Shown piece by piece: positions 26,058-35,837 of a stretch of 52,194 bases of DNA. The position numbers and the translations under genes were made by a program. Source of the DNA: Bacteroidota bacterium. Its GTDB lineage: Bacteria > Bacteroidota > Ignavibacteria > Ignavibacteriales > Ignavibacteriaceae. How positions within the stretch are numbered: position 1 is the stretch's first letter; the number at the start of each line of letters is the position of its first letter. The notes under the pieces were generated by a model that saw only the letters and a list, made by a program, of their open reading frames with translations, was not told where the DNA came from and did no database searches. The stretch spans positions 1-52,194 of the forward strand of contig JAKAKL010000060.1 of NCBI GenBank assembly GCA_021824565.1, read 5' to 3'.

Positions 26058-26977
26058 TAAGATTCCTTGTTCGTAATATTTAAAAAATATTCTTCTAATG
26101 ATCTTGTCGGAATTACCGCTTTAACCGCAACGTCATTTTGAACTAAATATTTGTTTAAGCCGGAAATCTCTTCCTGTCGTAACAGAAAAGAAAACTTTCC
26201 GTTAACTTCGGATTCGAGTTTATCAATCCATGAAGTGTTATTTAAAATTGTTTTCGCTTTTTCGGAATCATCAACCTCCACCGTAACTTTCAGTTTATTT
26301 GAATTCAACAGATCTTCCACTCTGCCTTCAACCTTAGCCGAGCCTTTATTAATAATTATCATTCTATTCGCAACCAGTTCTACTTCATATAGAATATGCG
26401 AAGAGAGAAAGATGGTTTTATTTTTTTCATTGCTTAAATAAATAATTAGATCGCGGATTTCTTTCATACCTTGCGGGTCGAGACCAGTTGTCGGTTCGTC
26501 AAGAATAATTAATTCAGGATCATGAAGAAGTGCCTGCGCAATCCCAAGCCTTTGCTTCATTCCATGAGAGAAAGTTTTTACTTTACTGTTGTATCTTTTT
26601 TCAAGCCCGACAAGTTCTAAAACTTCCATTATTCTTTTGGAAGAGATTTTCCCGCCGGAAATTTTCCCGAGCATTTCCAGATTTTTGAAAGCGCTTATAT
26701 AACCGTAGAAATCGGGTTTCTCAACGATTGCGCCTATCTTTTTCAGAATGTCATTCCGCTTTTCATTAAGCTGAGTACCGAATATTCTTATCGCCCCTTC
26801 TGTAGGGGCTATCAGCGATGTCATCATTCTTATGGTGGTGCTTTTACCCGCTCCGTTTGGTCCTAAAAAGCCGAACACATCTCCTCTGTATACATTCAAA
26901 TTTAGATGGTCAACAGCTTTTATATCTCTAAACTGCTTCGAGAGATTTTCTATTTCAATAATCTTTTCATCGGACAA
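26057..26977 (-). CDS. ABC transporter ATP-binding protein
   Basis: This is a 306-residue ATPase. Walker A is GPNGAGKST (about 38-46), the signature is FSHGMKQRLGIAQAL, Walker B is ELIILDEPTTGLDPQG, and the H-loop is FLSSHILYEVE. The C-terminal extension (about 220-306) is typical of ABC-2 exporter ATPases. Start is TTG at 26977 with AAGGA nine bases upstream. It energises the permease encoded immediately downstream. The upstream region 26978-27436 is shared with the divergent nrdJ. Confidence 0.95.
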   Translation of the reverse strand: MSDEKIIEIENLSKQFRDIKAVDHLNLNVYRGDVFGFLGPNGAGKSTTIRMMTSLIAPTEGAIRIFGTQLNEKRNDILKKIGAIVEKPDFYGYISAFKNLEMLGKISGGKISSKRIMEVLELVGLEKRYNSKVKTFSHGMKQRLGIAQALLHDPELIILDEPTTGLDPQGMKEIRDLIIYLSNEKNKTIFLSSHILYEVELVANRMIIINKGSAKVEGRVEDLLNSNKLKVTVEVDDSEKAKTILNNTSWIDKLESEVNGKFSFLLRQEEISGLNKYLVQNDVAVKAVIPTRSLEEYFLNITNKES

Positions 26978-27436
26978 TTTTTATTTCCTTTGTTTAGAAA
27001 AAATTTTTGTTAAAAGCAAAACAATTATAAAAATTTTTCACGTAAGAAGAATATTTTTTACACAAACGGAAAAATTAAATTATGATCTTCAATTAAAATG
27101 AGATTTATTTTTCAAAGAATACTTTTTTATCTTTTTTTTAAAAATATTTTCTGCAAATTCTTGCTAAAAATAACATCGATATAAATTTAATTTGTTTTTT
27201 AAAAAATTTATCCTCAAGTTTGTCAAAAAGTTTTTTTAACGGCGATACTTGAAAAAAAATTTTTTGTTGTATATTCTTCTTATTCTTTTTAGTTTGTTAT
27301 TAATCTAAAATATTTCTCAATAGAAATTCAGCGGAATGAAAGAATTATTTTTTCCTCAGGAAATTACCATCATAAGAAATTGTTAAGATAATTATTTTTA
27401 ATTTATAAATGTTATTTGTTAGAAGGGAGTTTTTTC
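26978..27436. other. AT-rich divergent intergenic region between the ABC ATPase and nrdJ
   Basis: No gene is seen. Runs of A and T dominate. A weak plus-strand promoter, TTGAAA (27249-27254) with TATATT (27270-27275) at 15-bp spacing, could serve nrdJ and would give a leader of about 155 nt. I looked for a cobalamin riboswitch in that leader, since NrdJ needs B12, and saw no G-rich conserved core. Confidence 0.5.
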
Positions 27437-30400
27437 ATGCACATAAAAAGGTTTTTTACAGAAGTTGATAAGGATCCATTTTCCTCGTTTGAATTTGTCA
27501 AACGTACTTCGGAAATAAAAAACCCGGACGGCTCCATTGTTTTCAAAATGGAAGACGTCGTTGTTCCATCTTCATGGTCTCAGGTTGCAACTGATATTAT
27601 TGCGCAAAAATATTTTAGAAAAGCTGGCGTACCCAAGCTTCTGAAGAAACAATTTGAAAAGGATGTGCCGACATGGCTGCAGCCTTCCGTTGCCGACCTA
27701 GAAAATCTTGAACAACTCCCGCAGAAAGAAAGATATTCTTCGGAAACAGACGCAAGACAGGTATTTCACCGACTTGCAGGCAACTGGACTTATTGGGGAT
27801 GGAAGGCAAAATATTTCAACGGCGAAGCGGATGCAAAAGCTTTCTATGACGAATTAATTTTTATGCTGACTAACCAGATGACAGCTCCAAACAGCCCGCA
27901 ATGGTTTAATACCGGGCTTAATTGGGCATACGGCATCAGCGGTCCTTCACAGGGGCACTATTACGTTGATTATCAAACCGGCGAGTTGACAGCTTCCAGT
28001 GATGCTTACACGCATCCACAGCCTCATGCATGCTTCATCCAATCTTTAAAAGATGATTTGGTAAACGACGGCGGAATAATGGACCTCTGGGTTAGAGAAG
28101 CCAGACTATTTAAATACGGTTCCGGCACCGGTTCAAACTTTTCTGAAATTAGAGGCGCAGACGAATCATTAAGCGGCGGAGGAAAATCTTCAGGATTAAT
28201 GTCTTTCTTAAAAATCGGCGATAGGTCCGCCGGTGCAATTAAATCTGGCGGTACCACAAGACGCGCTGCAAAAATGGTTACCCTCGATCTCGATCATCCT
28301 GATATTGAAGAATATATCAACTGGAAAGTTGTAGAAGAACAGAAAGTCGCATCATTAGTTGCCGGATCAAAGCTTTGTAATTTTCATCTTAACAATATTA
28401 TGAAAGCCTGTTACGATGAACATCCAGAAAATGATAGATTCAATAAGAATTTCAATAAAAAATTACAACACGCTGTTGTCGAAGCAAGAAAAGTAATGAT
28501 TCCGAACAATTATATCGAAAGAGTCATTCAGCTTGCAAAGCTTGGTTTCAAATCAATTGAGTTTCCTATTTATGATGTTGACTGGAATTCGGATGCTTAT
28601 GCTACTGTCTCCGGACAAAACTCAAATAACTCCGTTAGAGTAAATAATGATTTCATGAATGCCGTTCTAAATGACGGCGAATGGAATTTGTACGGAAGAG
28701 TTGAAAAACGCAGAGCTAAAGAAGATAAACGCCAGCCAAAGCCTTTTAAAACTTTGAGAGCGCGCGATCTCTGGGAACAGATAAGTTACTCCGCATGGTC
28801 CAGCGCCGATCCGGGAGTACAATATCATACCACAATTAATGAATGGCATACTTGCCCTGAAGATGGAGAAATTAGAGCGTCTAATCCTTGCAGCGAATAT
28901 ATGTTTCTCGACGACACTGCATGCAATCTCGCTTCGATTAATCTTGGGAAATATTATGACACACAAACAAAAAAATTCGCTATCGAAGCTTACCGTCATA
29001 CAACAAGATTATGGACAATCGTATTAGAGATCAGCGTTTTAATGGCGCAGTTTCCAAGTAAAGAAATTGCTCAGCGCAGTTATGAATTTAGGACTTTAGG
29101 ATTAGGCTATGCAAACCTCGGTACTTTGCTTATGCTTCAAGGAATTCCTTACGACAGCAATGAAGCATTTGCAATCTGCGGCGCATTAACAGCGATTATG
29201 CACATGTCTGCCTACGCTACGTCAGCCGAAATGTCAAAAGAACTCGGTTCTTTCCCTAAATATGAAGCGAACAAAAATCACATGCTGAAGGTTGTTCGGA
29301 ACCATAGAAGAGCGGCTTATAATGTGCCTACTGAAGAATACGAAGGGCTTTCTATATTCCCTGTTGGAATTAATCCAAAACACTGCCCGTCGGATTTATT
29401 AAAAGCTGCAAGAGAAGATGCCGATAGAGCAATTGAACTCGGCACAAAACATGGTTTCAGAAATGCTCAGGTAACAGTGATTGCGCCTACAGGAACAATT
29501 GGTCTTGTTATGGATTGCGATACCACCGGTGTTGAGCCTGACTTTGCGCTTGTTAAGTTTAAAAAACTTGCCGGCGGCGGCTACTTTAAAATAATTAATC
29601 AGTCTATCCCACCAGCACTAGAAAGATTAGGTTATAATAAAGATCAAATTAACGAAATTGTAAAATACGCAAAAGGCGCCGGTTCATTGGAAGGATGCCC
29701 GTACATCAATCATGAATCTTTAAAAGCAAAAGGCTTTGCCGATGCAATTTTAGATAAGCTCGAAAAAACTTTGCCTTCTGTTTTTGATCTTTCATTTGCA
29801 TTCAACAAATTTACGCTTGGCGCGGACTTCTTGATTAATAAATTAGGATTCAGCGAAGAAGAAATTAATTCATTTGATTTTAATCTTCTTACTTCACTCG
29901 GATTTTCGAAACAAGAAATTGCAACAGCCAATGACTATGTTTGCGGAACGATGACCGTAGAAGGCGCTCCTTTCTTAAAGCATGAACATTATCCGGTTTT
30001 TGACTGCGCAAACAAATGCGGTAAAAAAGGGACAAGATTTATCCGTTCTGCTGCACATATTAAAATGATGGCTGCTGCGCAACCATTTATTTCGGGCGCA
30101 ATTTCCAAAACCATTAATCTTCCGAACCAGGCATCTGTTGAAGATGTTAAAGAAGCTTACATGGAATCGTGGAAGCTTGGAATTAAAGCCAATGCACTTT
30201 ACCGGGACGGATCAAAACTATCTCAGCCGCTTAATACAATCACCGATGAAGAGATGGAAGCTATTATTGAAGACAAGGAGAATAATGATATTGTAAAAGT
30301 AGCGGAAAAAATTATTCATAGGTATATTGCAAAAAGAAGAAGACTGCCGGACAGAAGAACGGGATACACACAAAAAGCAAAGATTAACGGTCAATCTGTT

Positions 30401-31021
30401 TATATAAGAACCGGTGAGTATGAAAACGGACAGCTCGGTGAAATATTTATTGATATGCACCGCGAAGGAGCCGCTTTCAGAAGCCTGCTGAACTGCTTTG
30501 CTATTTCGATTTCTCTTGGCTTGCAGCATGGCGTTCCGCTAGAAGAATTTATTGATGCGTTTGTTTTCACCCGCTTTGAACCGAGCGGAATTGTTACCGG
30601 CAACGATAAAATAAAGATGGCTACTTCAGTTATTGATTATATTTTCCGTGAGTTAGCCGTTACATATTTAGGTCGTTACGATCTTGCTCATGTTGAACCC
30701 GACGAACAAAAATCAAAAGCTTCTCCAGGCATAGTTAAAAAATTAAATGAGCCGGAATTTGTAAGTGAAGAAGTGGTAAGCGAGCGTCTGGTTGAACTGG
30801 ACAAAGATCATGTTCAAAATTATAATTATTCTCTTTCAGCTAACGAAGCTAAATTTCATAAAATGCCGGAGCACCAGAATTCGATGCAGTCTAAAGTCAG
30901 ACAAGCAATCGAACGCGGCTACACTGGTGACATTTGTACTGAATGTCAAAGCATGACGATGGTAAGAAATGGAACGTGCCTAAAGTGCATGACATGCGGA
31001 GCCACGTCTGGCTGCAGTTAA
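27437..31021 (+). CDS. nrdJ: Adenosylcobalamin-dependent (class II) ribonucleotide reductase
   Basis: This is a 1194-residue enzyme that reduces ribonucleotides to deoxyribonucleotides using adenosylcobalamin to make the thiyl radical, without oxygen dependence. Seen in order: [37 protein letters not shown] with a conserved Cys, [15 protein letters not shown], the active-site [38 protein letters not shown], a TSCPD-type domain ([20 protein letters not shown]), and a C-terminal tail with CTECQ and [13 protein letters not shown], probably the redox/zinc cysteines. ATG at 27437 has AAGGGAG nearby; an upstream in-frame TTG at 27416 lacks a site. No other RNR class lies in the window. Confidence 0.96.
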   Translation: MHIKRFFTEVDKDPFSSFEFVKRTSEIKNPDGSIVFKMEDVVVPSSWSQVATDIIAQKYFRKAGVPKLLKKQFEKDVPTWLQPSVADLENLEQLPQKERYSSETDARQVFHRLAGNWTYWGWKAKYFNGEADAKAFYDELIFMLTNQMTAPNSPQWFNTGLNWAYGISGPSQGHYYVDYQTGELTASSDAYTHPQPHACFIQSLKDDLVNDGGIMDLWVREARLFKYGSGTGSNFSEIRGADESLSGGGKSSGLMSFLKIGDRSAGAIKSGGTTRRAAKMVTLDLDHPDIEEYINWKVVEEQKVASLVAGSKLCNFHLNNIMKACYDEHPENDRFNKNFNKKLQHAVVEARKVMIPNNYIERVIQLAKLGFKSIEFPIYDVDWNSDAYATVSGQNSNNSVRVNNDFMNAVLNDGEWNLYGRVEKRRAKEDKRQPKPFKTLRARDLWEQISYSAWSSADPGVQYHTTINEWHTCPEDGEIRASNPCSEYMFLDDTACNLASINLGKYYDTQTKKFAIEAYRHTTRLWTIVLEISVLMAQFPSKEIAQRSYEFRTLGLGYANLGTLLMLQGIPYDSNEAFAICGALTAIMHMSAYATSAEMSKELGSFPKYEANKNHMLKVVRNHRRAAYNVPTEEYEGLSIFPVGINPKHCPSDLLKAAREDADRAIELGTKHGFRNAQVTVIAPTGTIGLVMDCDTTGVEPDFALVKFKKLAGGGYFKIINQSIPPALERLGYNKDQINEIVKYAKGAGSLEGCPYINHESLKAKGFADAILDKLEKTLPSVFDLSFAFNKFTLGADFLINKLGFSEEEINSFDFNLLTSLGFSKQEIATANDYVCGTMTVEGAPFLKHEHYPVFDCANKCGKKGTRFIRSAAHIKMMAAAQPFISGAISKTINLPNQASVEDVKEAYMESWKLGIKANALYRDGSKLSQPLNTITDEEMEAIIEDKENNDIVKVAEKIIHRYIAKRRRLPDRRTGYTQKAKINGQSVYIRTGEYENGQLGEIFIDMHREGAAFRSLLNCFAISISLGLQHGVPLEEFIDAFVFTRFEPSGIVTGNDKIKMATSVIDYIFRELAVTYLGRYDLAHVEPDEQKSKASPGIVKKLNEPEFVSEEVVSERLVELDKDHVQNYNYSLSANEAKFHKMPEHQNSMQSKVRQAIERGYTGDICTECQSMTMVRNGTCLKCMTCGATSGCS

Positions 31022-31040
31022 AAATTAACGTATTAAGAAA

Positions 31041-31066
31041 AAGCCGTTCGTGTGAACGGCTTTTTT
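31041..31066. terminator. Bidirectional terminator between nrdJ and ridA
   Basis: aagccgttc (31041-31049) pairs with gaacggctt (31054-31062) around gtgt. T follow on the right and A on the left, so it can stop transcripts from both convergent genes. Confidence 0.9.
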
Positions 31067-31076
31067 ATTTTAAAGA

Positions 31077-31532
31077 TTATTTTAGTTTTACAATCATTTC
31101 AATTTCCACCGGTGAATTTAACGGAAGTTCATTAACGCCAACAGCACTTCTTACATGTTTACCAGCATCGCCAAAAATTTTTCCTATTAGTTCGGAGGCG
31201 CCGTTTGCTATTTTTGGTTGACTTATAAATCCTTCCGAGCTATTTACAAAAACAGTCAGTTTAATAATACGCTCAATATTATCAAGGCTGCCTGCAGCAC
31301 TTTTTACAACGCTTAAACAATTTAATGCACATATTTCTGCCGATTTAATTCCATCGTTATCGCTTACATCTTTGCCGAGCTTTCCTTTTATTTTTAGCTC
31401 ACCATTTATTAGAGGAAGCTGTCCGGCTGTGTAAACAATTTTATCTATTATCAAAACAGGTACATATGCGGCAAGAGGTTTAGGCGCATTCGGAAGCGCG
31501 TAACCGAGTTCTTTAATTTTTTCTTCTACCAT
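31077..31532 (-). CDS. RidA/YjgF family protein
   Basis: This is a 151-residue protein. It shows the RidA trimer fold signals: VYTAGQLPL near the start, CALNCLSVVKSAAGSLDNIERIIKLTVFVNS, and HVRSAVGVNELPLNSPVEIEMI, in which Arg and Glu form the carboxylate-binding and catalytic sites. Family members with the Arg hydrolyse reactive enamine/imine intermediates made by PLP enzymes. The body is slightly longer than the classical 125-130 residues because of an N-terminal extension (KIKELGYALPNAPKPLAAYV), as in the RidA-like subgroup found in many Bacteroidota. It stands alone and converges with nrdJ. Confidence 0.9.
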   Translation of the reverse strand: MVEEKIKELGYALPNAPKPLAAYVPVLIIDKIVYTAGQLPLINGELKIKGKLGKDVSDNDGIKSAEICALNCLSVVKSAAGSLDNIERIIKLTVFVNSSEGFISQPKIANGASELIGKIFGDAGKHVRSAVGVNELPLNSPVEIEMIVKLK

Positions 31533-31626
31533 GTTAATCCTTTCTAAACGAATTTAGATTTATTATCTTTAACGCGTTTTAAAACAAATATTACTTTTTT
31601 TAATGCAATTTTAAGGAATAAATTGA

Positions 31627-32385
31627 ATGATTGAAAATAATTTTAAAGAACTGGTAGATATAGTTAGAAGGCTCCGTGTTGAATGTCCATGGGACCGTGA
31701 GCAGACAAATGATTCCATAAAATCAGCAACCATTGAAGAAGCTTACGAAGTCGTTGAGTCAATAGATAATAAAGATTATGATGAACTTAAAAAGGAACTG
31801 GGCGATCTTTTGCTTCATGTTGTCTTTCACTCTATTATCGCGGAAGGAGAAAATAAATTCAAGCTTGAGGAAGTAATCGATTCAATAAAAGCAAAATTAA
31901 TTAGACGACATCCTCACGTATTTGGAAATGTTGAAGTTAATAATGCAGATGAAGTGAAGAAAAATTGGGAAGCAATAAAGCTAAGCGAAGGAAGGGAATC
32001 TGTACTTGATGGCGTACCGGAGAATTTGCCGGCACTGCAAAGAGCTTACAGACTGCAGGAGAAGGCTTCCAAAGTAGGTTTTGATTGGAGCAGTAAAGCC
32101 GATGTATGGGAAAAAGTAAATGAAGAAATTGAAGAGATGCATAAATCAGAAAAGGAAGAAAGCCATCAGGATCTTGAGAACGAAGTCGGAGACGTATTTT
32201 TTGCTTTGGTAAATTATTCCAGGTTTTTAGAAATAAATCCGGAATATGCCTTGCGGAATTCAATCAAGAAATTTATCAAGAGATTTAATTATATTGAAGA
32301 TAAAATTAATAAGAGCGGGAGAAAAATTCATGAATCCAATCTTGAAGAAATGGATAAATATTGGAATGAGAGCAAAAGATTTTGA
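31627..32385 (+). CDS. mazG: Nucleoside triphosphate pyrophosphohydrolase MazG
   Basis: This is a 252-residue cytoplasmic enzyme that hydrolyses nucleoside triphosphates to monophosphate and pyrophosphate, cleaning the nucleotide pool. The N-terminal MazG domain has CPWDREQTNDSIKSATIEEAYEVVESI followed by ELGDLLLHVVFHSIIA, which supplies the EExxE and ExxD metal ligands. RRHPHVFG and LPALQRAYRLQEKASKVGFDW precede the second MazG domain, whose ExxD is in ENEVGDVFFALVNYSRFL. Length is normal. It is a single gene facing the minus-strand DinB gene. Confidence 0.95.
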   Translation: MIENNFKELVDIVRRLRVECPWDREQTNDSIKSATIEEAYEVVESIDNKDYDELKKELGDLLLHVVFHSIIAEGENKFKLEEVIDSIKAKLIRRHPHVFGNVEVNNADEVKKNWEAIKLSEGRESVLDGVPENLPALQRAYRLQEKASKVGFDWSSKADVWEKVNEEIEEMHKSEKEESHQDLENEVGDVFFALVNYSRFLEINPEYALRNSIKKFIKRFNYIEDKINKSGRKIHESNLEEMDKYWNESKRF

Positions 32386-32397
32386 TCGTAATCTGAA

Positions 32398-32835
32398 TTA
32401 TATAAGTTGGCTGATATGATGCCGTAGATGGCGAAGATAATCAGTTACTACAAACTCTAAAGCAACAGGCTGTGGTTCGCCGAAATTACATAATGAAGCT
32501 TTTGACTCTTCGGGTATTCTTTCAATTAGATCGCTGAGATGACGGTTATAATTAGACCACAAGTTTATCAGCATTTGCCAGGTTGAATTATTGTACTGCT
32601 GAACTCTGACCCAGTCATCTTGCTGATAAAGAGGAAATTCTTCTGCTGAACTGTAAACAGCTCTAACAAATCTTTGATGATTGTTTGAAGCAGAATCGAT
32701 AAGGTGCCCCAATATTTCTTTCTTCGACCACTTATTCGGAGCGGGCTTTTTAGACGCTTCGTTATCGCTAATAGAATTTAGTTTAGGTTCTGCCTCGTCT
32801 ACAACAATGCGAATTTGCTGTGCTATTTCTTTCAT
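32398..32835 (-). CDS. DinB-like four-helix metalloprotein
   Basis: This is a 145-residue protein of the DinB_2 type. The metal-site triad is visible as His44 (ILGHLIDSASNNHQRF) with His136 and His140 (YLRHLRHHISQL). WSKKEILGHL and DWVRVQQYNNSTW are typical segments. Relatives bind divalent metals, and some transfer thiols such as bacillithiol or hydrolyse related adducts; the substrate here is unknown. It lies 38 bp downstream of phoH on the same strand and may be co-transcribed. Confidence 0.85.
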   Translation of the reverse strand: MKEIAQQIRIVVDEAEPKLNSISDNEASKKPAPNKWSKKEILGHLIDSASNNHQRFVRAVYSSAEEFPLYQQDDWVRVQQYNNSTWQMLINLWSNYNRHLSDLIERIPEESKASLCNFGEPQPVALEFVVTDYLRHLRHHISQLI

Positions 32836-32872
32836 AAATTCTTCCTAATGTATTTAAAGTTCATCAGACTGT

Positions 32873-33853
32873 TTATTCTGATTTAGAGTTTTCTTTGCTC
32901 TCTCCGTTCTTAAATTTCTCATAAGCATTAATAATATCCTTTACCAGCTTATGCCGTACAACATCCGATTTATCAAAATAGACGAAGCCTACACCATCAA
33001 TATTTTTAAGAATATCTTTCGCTTCAATTAAACCGCTGACAGATTTTGGAGGAAGATCAATTTGAGTAATATCGCCTGTAATTATTGCTTTAGAATTCAC
33101 GCCGAGACGTGTGAGAAACATTTTCATTTGGGTTGCCGTAGCATTTTGTGCTTCGTCTAAAATTACAAAAGCGTTATTCAAAGTTCTGCCGCGCATGTAG
33201 GCAAGCGGCACAATTTCCACAATCCCTTTTTCTAAATATCCTCTAAGCTTTTCAGAAGGCATCATGTCGTCAAGCGCATCATATAACGGACGCAGATAAG
33301 GATCTATTTTTTCTCTAAAATCTCCCGGTAAAAATCCGAGACTCTCGCCGGCTTCAACTGCAGGGCGGGCGAGAACAATTTTGCTTACGTTCCCTTTCTT
33401 CAACGCTGATACTGCAAGTGCAACCGCAAGATATGTTTTCCCTGTACCCGCAGGACCAATAGCAAAGCATATATCGTTCCTCAAGGCAGTTTGCAAATAA
33501 TTCAACTGCCCGGGTGTTTTAGCTTTGATTGCATCGTTTTTAGTATATAGGACTACCGAATCAATTTCTTTTTCACTTATGATTTCTTTGCCGTGAAGTG
33601 TAAGGTCGAGAATCGCTTCAACGTCCGTGCTGCGAAGCGTACCGCTAGTATTTAGTACGTAAACCATCTCTTTAATTATCTTTTCCATGGTGTCAACTTC
33701 TTCCATCACTCCCTTGACAACCACATTTTCGCCGCGCACCACAATAGAGGCATTAAATTTATCTTCTATTAATCTTAGGTTGCTGTCATTCATGCCCAAA
33801 AGAGAGAGCATATCAACATTTTCCAACGTAAATTTTTTTTCTACTGCCGTCAT
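32873..33853 (-). CDS. phoH: PhoH family ATPase (YbeZ type)
   Basis: This is a 326-residue protein. An N-terminal KH-like nucleic-acid-binding segment (about 10-90) leads to the PhoH ATPase domain, with Walker A GPAGTGKT near residue 134, LARPAVEAGESLGFLPGD, and Walker B AFVILDEAQNAT. PhoH/YbeZ proteins are cytoplasmic ATPases tied to RNA and ribosome metabolism, often encoded beside the ybeY nuclease; ybeY is not adjacent here. Start is ATG at 33853 with GGTGAGG just upstream. A strong terminator of the preceding LysM gene lies 19 bp before the start. Confidence 0.93.
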   Translation of the reverse strand: MTAVEKKFTLENVDMLSLLGMNDSNLRLIEDKFNASIVVRGENVVVKGVMEEVDTMEKIIKEMVYVLNTSGTLRSTDVEAILDLTLHGKEIISEKEIDSVVLYTKNDAIKAKTPGQLNYLQTALRNDICFAIGPAGTGKTYLAVALAVSALKKGNVSKIVLARPAVEAGESLGFLPGDFREKIDPYLRPLYDALDDMMPSEKLRGYLEKGIVEIVPLAYMRGRTLNNAFVILDEAQNATATQMKMFLTRLGVNSKAIITGDITQIDLPPKSVSGLIEAKDILKNIDGVGFVYFDKSDVVRHKLVKDIINAYEKFKNGESKENSKSE

Positions 33854-33873
33854 TACCTCACCATTAAATATAA

Positions 33874-33908
33874 AAAGCCCTTCTCATCAAAAAGATGATA
33901 AGGGCTTT
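33874..33908 (-). terminator. Terminator of the LysM/lipoprotein operon
   Basis: A 15-bp stem with one mismatch (33874-33888 with 33894-33908) and a five-base loop. On the minus strand it is followed by TTTTTATATT. It lies between the LysM gene and phoH. Confidence 0.9.
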
Positions 33909-33943
33909 CAACACGCATAAAAAATAGGGACAATTATCGAACC

Positions 33944-34633
33944 TTATTTAGCCGGAGCCGGTTTATAATTCTTTCTAATTTTATCGTACTTTGCCATTTC
34001 TTCATCCGTCAACTTAGGAATTTTGAAATTCTGTTTTGGATAAATCAAATTTGGGTTTTTAATTTGATCGCGATTAGCTTTGTAAATATTTGGCCAAGCG
34101 AAAGGATTATTATAGATATCTTTTTTCTTAGCTATGTTCCATAAGCAATCACCTTTTACAACCGTATAGGTAATTTCTTTTGGCGCTTCAACCCATGCGT
34201 CAAGAGCGGCTTGCATTTGATTGTGTACTTCATCATAAAATTCAGGAAGTGCGCTTATTTTGTTGGCTTTTAAAGCGTCAAGATCTTTCTGTCTGTCTGC
34301 TTTAGGACCTTCGTGTCTTTGAATTTTACCGTTCAATTCAGCAACTGCATTTCTAAAATTATCAACGTCTGCTTTTGTAGCGCCAACCATCTGATAAAGT
34401 TCATTCATGCAGTCGTCATAACTTTGAATCTTAGACGATTGATCCTTTAAGTTGTTAATGTCAGCTTGAAGCGAGCTGTCTTCTTTAGTAAGGCTTTCCT
34501 TTTCAGTTGTAAGACGAGCCATTTCAGCATTCCATTCATCTTTGGTCATCTTCTTTTCTTCCTGCGCATAAGCGGCAATCGAGAAGAAAAATAAGAGAGC
34601 AAGTAATCCGATTAAACTTCTATTTATTTTCAT
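33944..34633 (-). CDS. Exported coiled-coil protein with C-terminal LysM domain
   Basis: This is a 229-residue protein. Signal peptide ends in AAYAQ. Residues about 28-125 are predicted coiled coil (LTTEKESLTKEDSSLQADIN). A LysM domain follows at about 155-215: YTVVKGDCLWNIAKKKDIYN, then WPNIYKANRDQIKNPNLIYP. LysM binds the glycan chains of peptidoglycan, so the protein should sit in the periplasm on the wall. The spacing of LysM blocks, with the extra NPFAWPNIY segment, is the LysM variant common in Bacteroidota. It lies 32 bp after a small coiled-coil lipoprotein gene and before a strong terminator, so the two form a two-gene operon. Confidence 0.88.
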   Translation of the reverse strand: MKINRSLIGLLALLFFFSIAAYAQEEKKMTKDEWNAEMARLTTEKESLTKEDSSLQADINNLKDQSSKIQSYDDCMNELYQMVGATKADVDNFRNAVAELNGKIQRHEGPKADRQKDLDALKANKISALPEFYDEVHNQMQAALDAWVEAPKEITYTVVKGDCLWNIAKKKDIYNNPFAWPNIYKANRDQIKNPNLIYPKQNFKIPKLTDEEMAKYDKIRKNYKPAPAK

Positions 34634-34665
34634 AAAACTTTACTCCGTTTTCAATTTGTTAAAAA

Positions 34666-34947
34666 TTACTTATTAGAAGACATTTTATCTAAGTTAGCCT
34701 TAGTCTCTTCTTTTTCTTTTGTGCACTGTGCAAGTTTATCGTTCTTAGCCGCTATTTCTTTTTCCAGGCTAGCTCTTTCATCTTTCAGTGAATTTGTAGT
34801 GGACTGTAAAGAATTAACTTCGCTTTGCAGGTTGTTTAGCTGAGCCATTTCTGCATCGCTAACGCCGCCGCAACCGCTTAATACTGCCGTTGTAATTCCA
34901 AAAGCAGCAATAATAGCAGTGTTTCTTAGAACCTTTGCTATCTTCAT
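34666..34947 (-). CDS. Small coiled-coil lipoprotein, Lpp-like
   Basis: This is a 93-residue protein. The leader ends in the lipobox LSGC, so Cys26 should be lipidated. The mature 68 residues are nearly all heptad-pattern coiled coil (LNNLQSEVNSLQSTTNSLKD) and end in a C-terminal Lys (SSNK). Size, lipid anchor, coiled coil and terminal Lys recall Braun lipoprotein, which links the outer membrane to peptidoglycan, but sequence homology is not claimed. A ribosome site GGAGG precedes the ATG. The LysM gene follows within 32 bp. Confidence 0.8.
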   Translation of the reverse strand: MKIAKVLRNTAIIAAFGITTAVLSGCGGVSDAEMAQLNNLQSEVNSLQSTTNSLKDERASLEKEIAAKNDKLAQCTKEKEETKANLDKMSSNK

Positions 34948-35139
34948 TTGTAACCTCCGTTATAAATTATTAATAAATTAAATTTAGTTATATAAATATA
35001 TTTCGAGCCAAATCACTATTCTAAATATGCAAAAAAAAAATCAAAAACTCACCATATTATAAATAATTTAACTGTAAAATAAAACAGATTTTTTTATATC
35101 AAATATATATGCGCTTTTTTTCTCCATAGTTGCGCTAAA

Positions 35140-35820
35140 TTACATTAAACGTCTTTCTACAAAACTAGAATAGGACGATCCGGCAATAATTATGTGATCA
35201 AACACAGGAATATCCAAAATCTTGCCGGATTCCGAAACTTTTTTAGTTATTTGTACGTCCTCATTGCTCGGCTCTGGATTTCCGCTCGGATGGTTATGAA
35301 GTAAAATTATGCTCGCTGAATTGTTCTCTATTGCCACTTTAAATATTTCTCTAGGATGTACAACACTTGAATTTAAATTCCCGACAGAAATAACTTCATA
35401 TTTGATTATTTTGTTTGCGGAGTTCAAGCAAACCACTACAAATTTTTCTTTTAGCTCATCAACCATAAGAGGAATAAAAACGTCTGCGACATCTTTGGGA
35501 GAAGTTATCTTATTTTCGGCAAACCACTTTGATTGCGACTGGATTCTCCGGCTTATCTCAAAGGCAGCTTGAAGTGAAGCCGCTTTATCTTTGCCAATTC
35601 CGTCCGTCTTAATTAGGTCTGAAATCGTTTTGGATGCAAGCACTGCCAATGTGCCGTGCTTACTTAAAAGCTCTTGCGCCACTGCAACTACAGACTTTCC
35701 AACTTTACCTGTACGTAGAATTACTGCAAGCAACTCGGCGTCAGTCAAGTTTTGTGCGCCCCTCAAGACTAATTTCTCGCGCGGGCGATCGTCAAACGGA
35801 AGTTCTTTTACCTTTAAAAT
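35140..35820 (-). CDS. radC: RadC family JAB/MPN protein, probable ATT start
   Basis: This is a 226-residue protein if read from ATT at 35820. The conserved family start KELPFDDRPREKLVLRGAQN lies upstream of the first ATG/GTG/TTG-type codon (TTG at 35766). No such codon exists between the previous in-frame stop (35857-35859) and that TTG. AAAGGGA stands five bases before the ATT. A helix-hairpin-helix region (GIGKDKAASLQAAFE) is followed by the JAB metal motif LLHNHPSGNPEPSNED. RadC proteins are predicted metalloproteases, and a DNA-repair role is doubtful. It is 17 bp after the LpoA-like gene and is the last gene of that operon. Confidence 0.88.
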   Translation of the reverse strand: MLKVKELPFDDRPREKLVLRGAQNLTDAELLAVILRTGKVGKSVVAVAQELLSKHGTLAVLASKTISDLIKTDGIGKDKAASLQAAFEISRRIQSQSKWFAENKITSPKDVADVFIPLMVDELKEKFVVVCLNSANKIIKYEVISVGNLNSSVVHPREIFKVAIENNSASIILLHNHPSGNPEPSNEDVQITKKVSESGKILDIPVFDHIIIAGSSYSSFVERRLM

Positions 35821-35837
35821 ATTTGTCCCTTTAAATT

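Noticed and set aside
27276-27436. Cobalamin riboswitch in front of nrdJ
   Set aside because: The leader is AT-rich and shows none of the G/C-rich conserved core or the long paired arms expected of that class.
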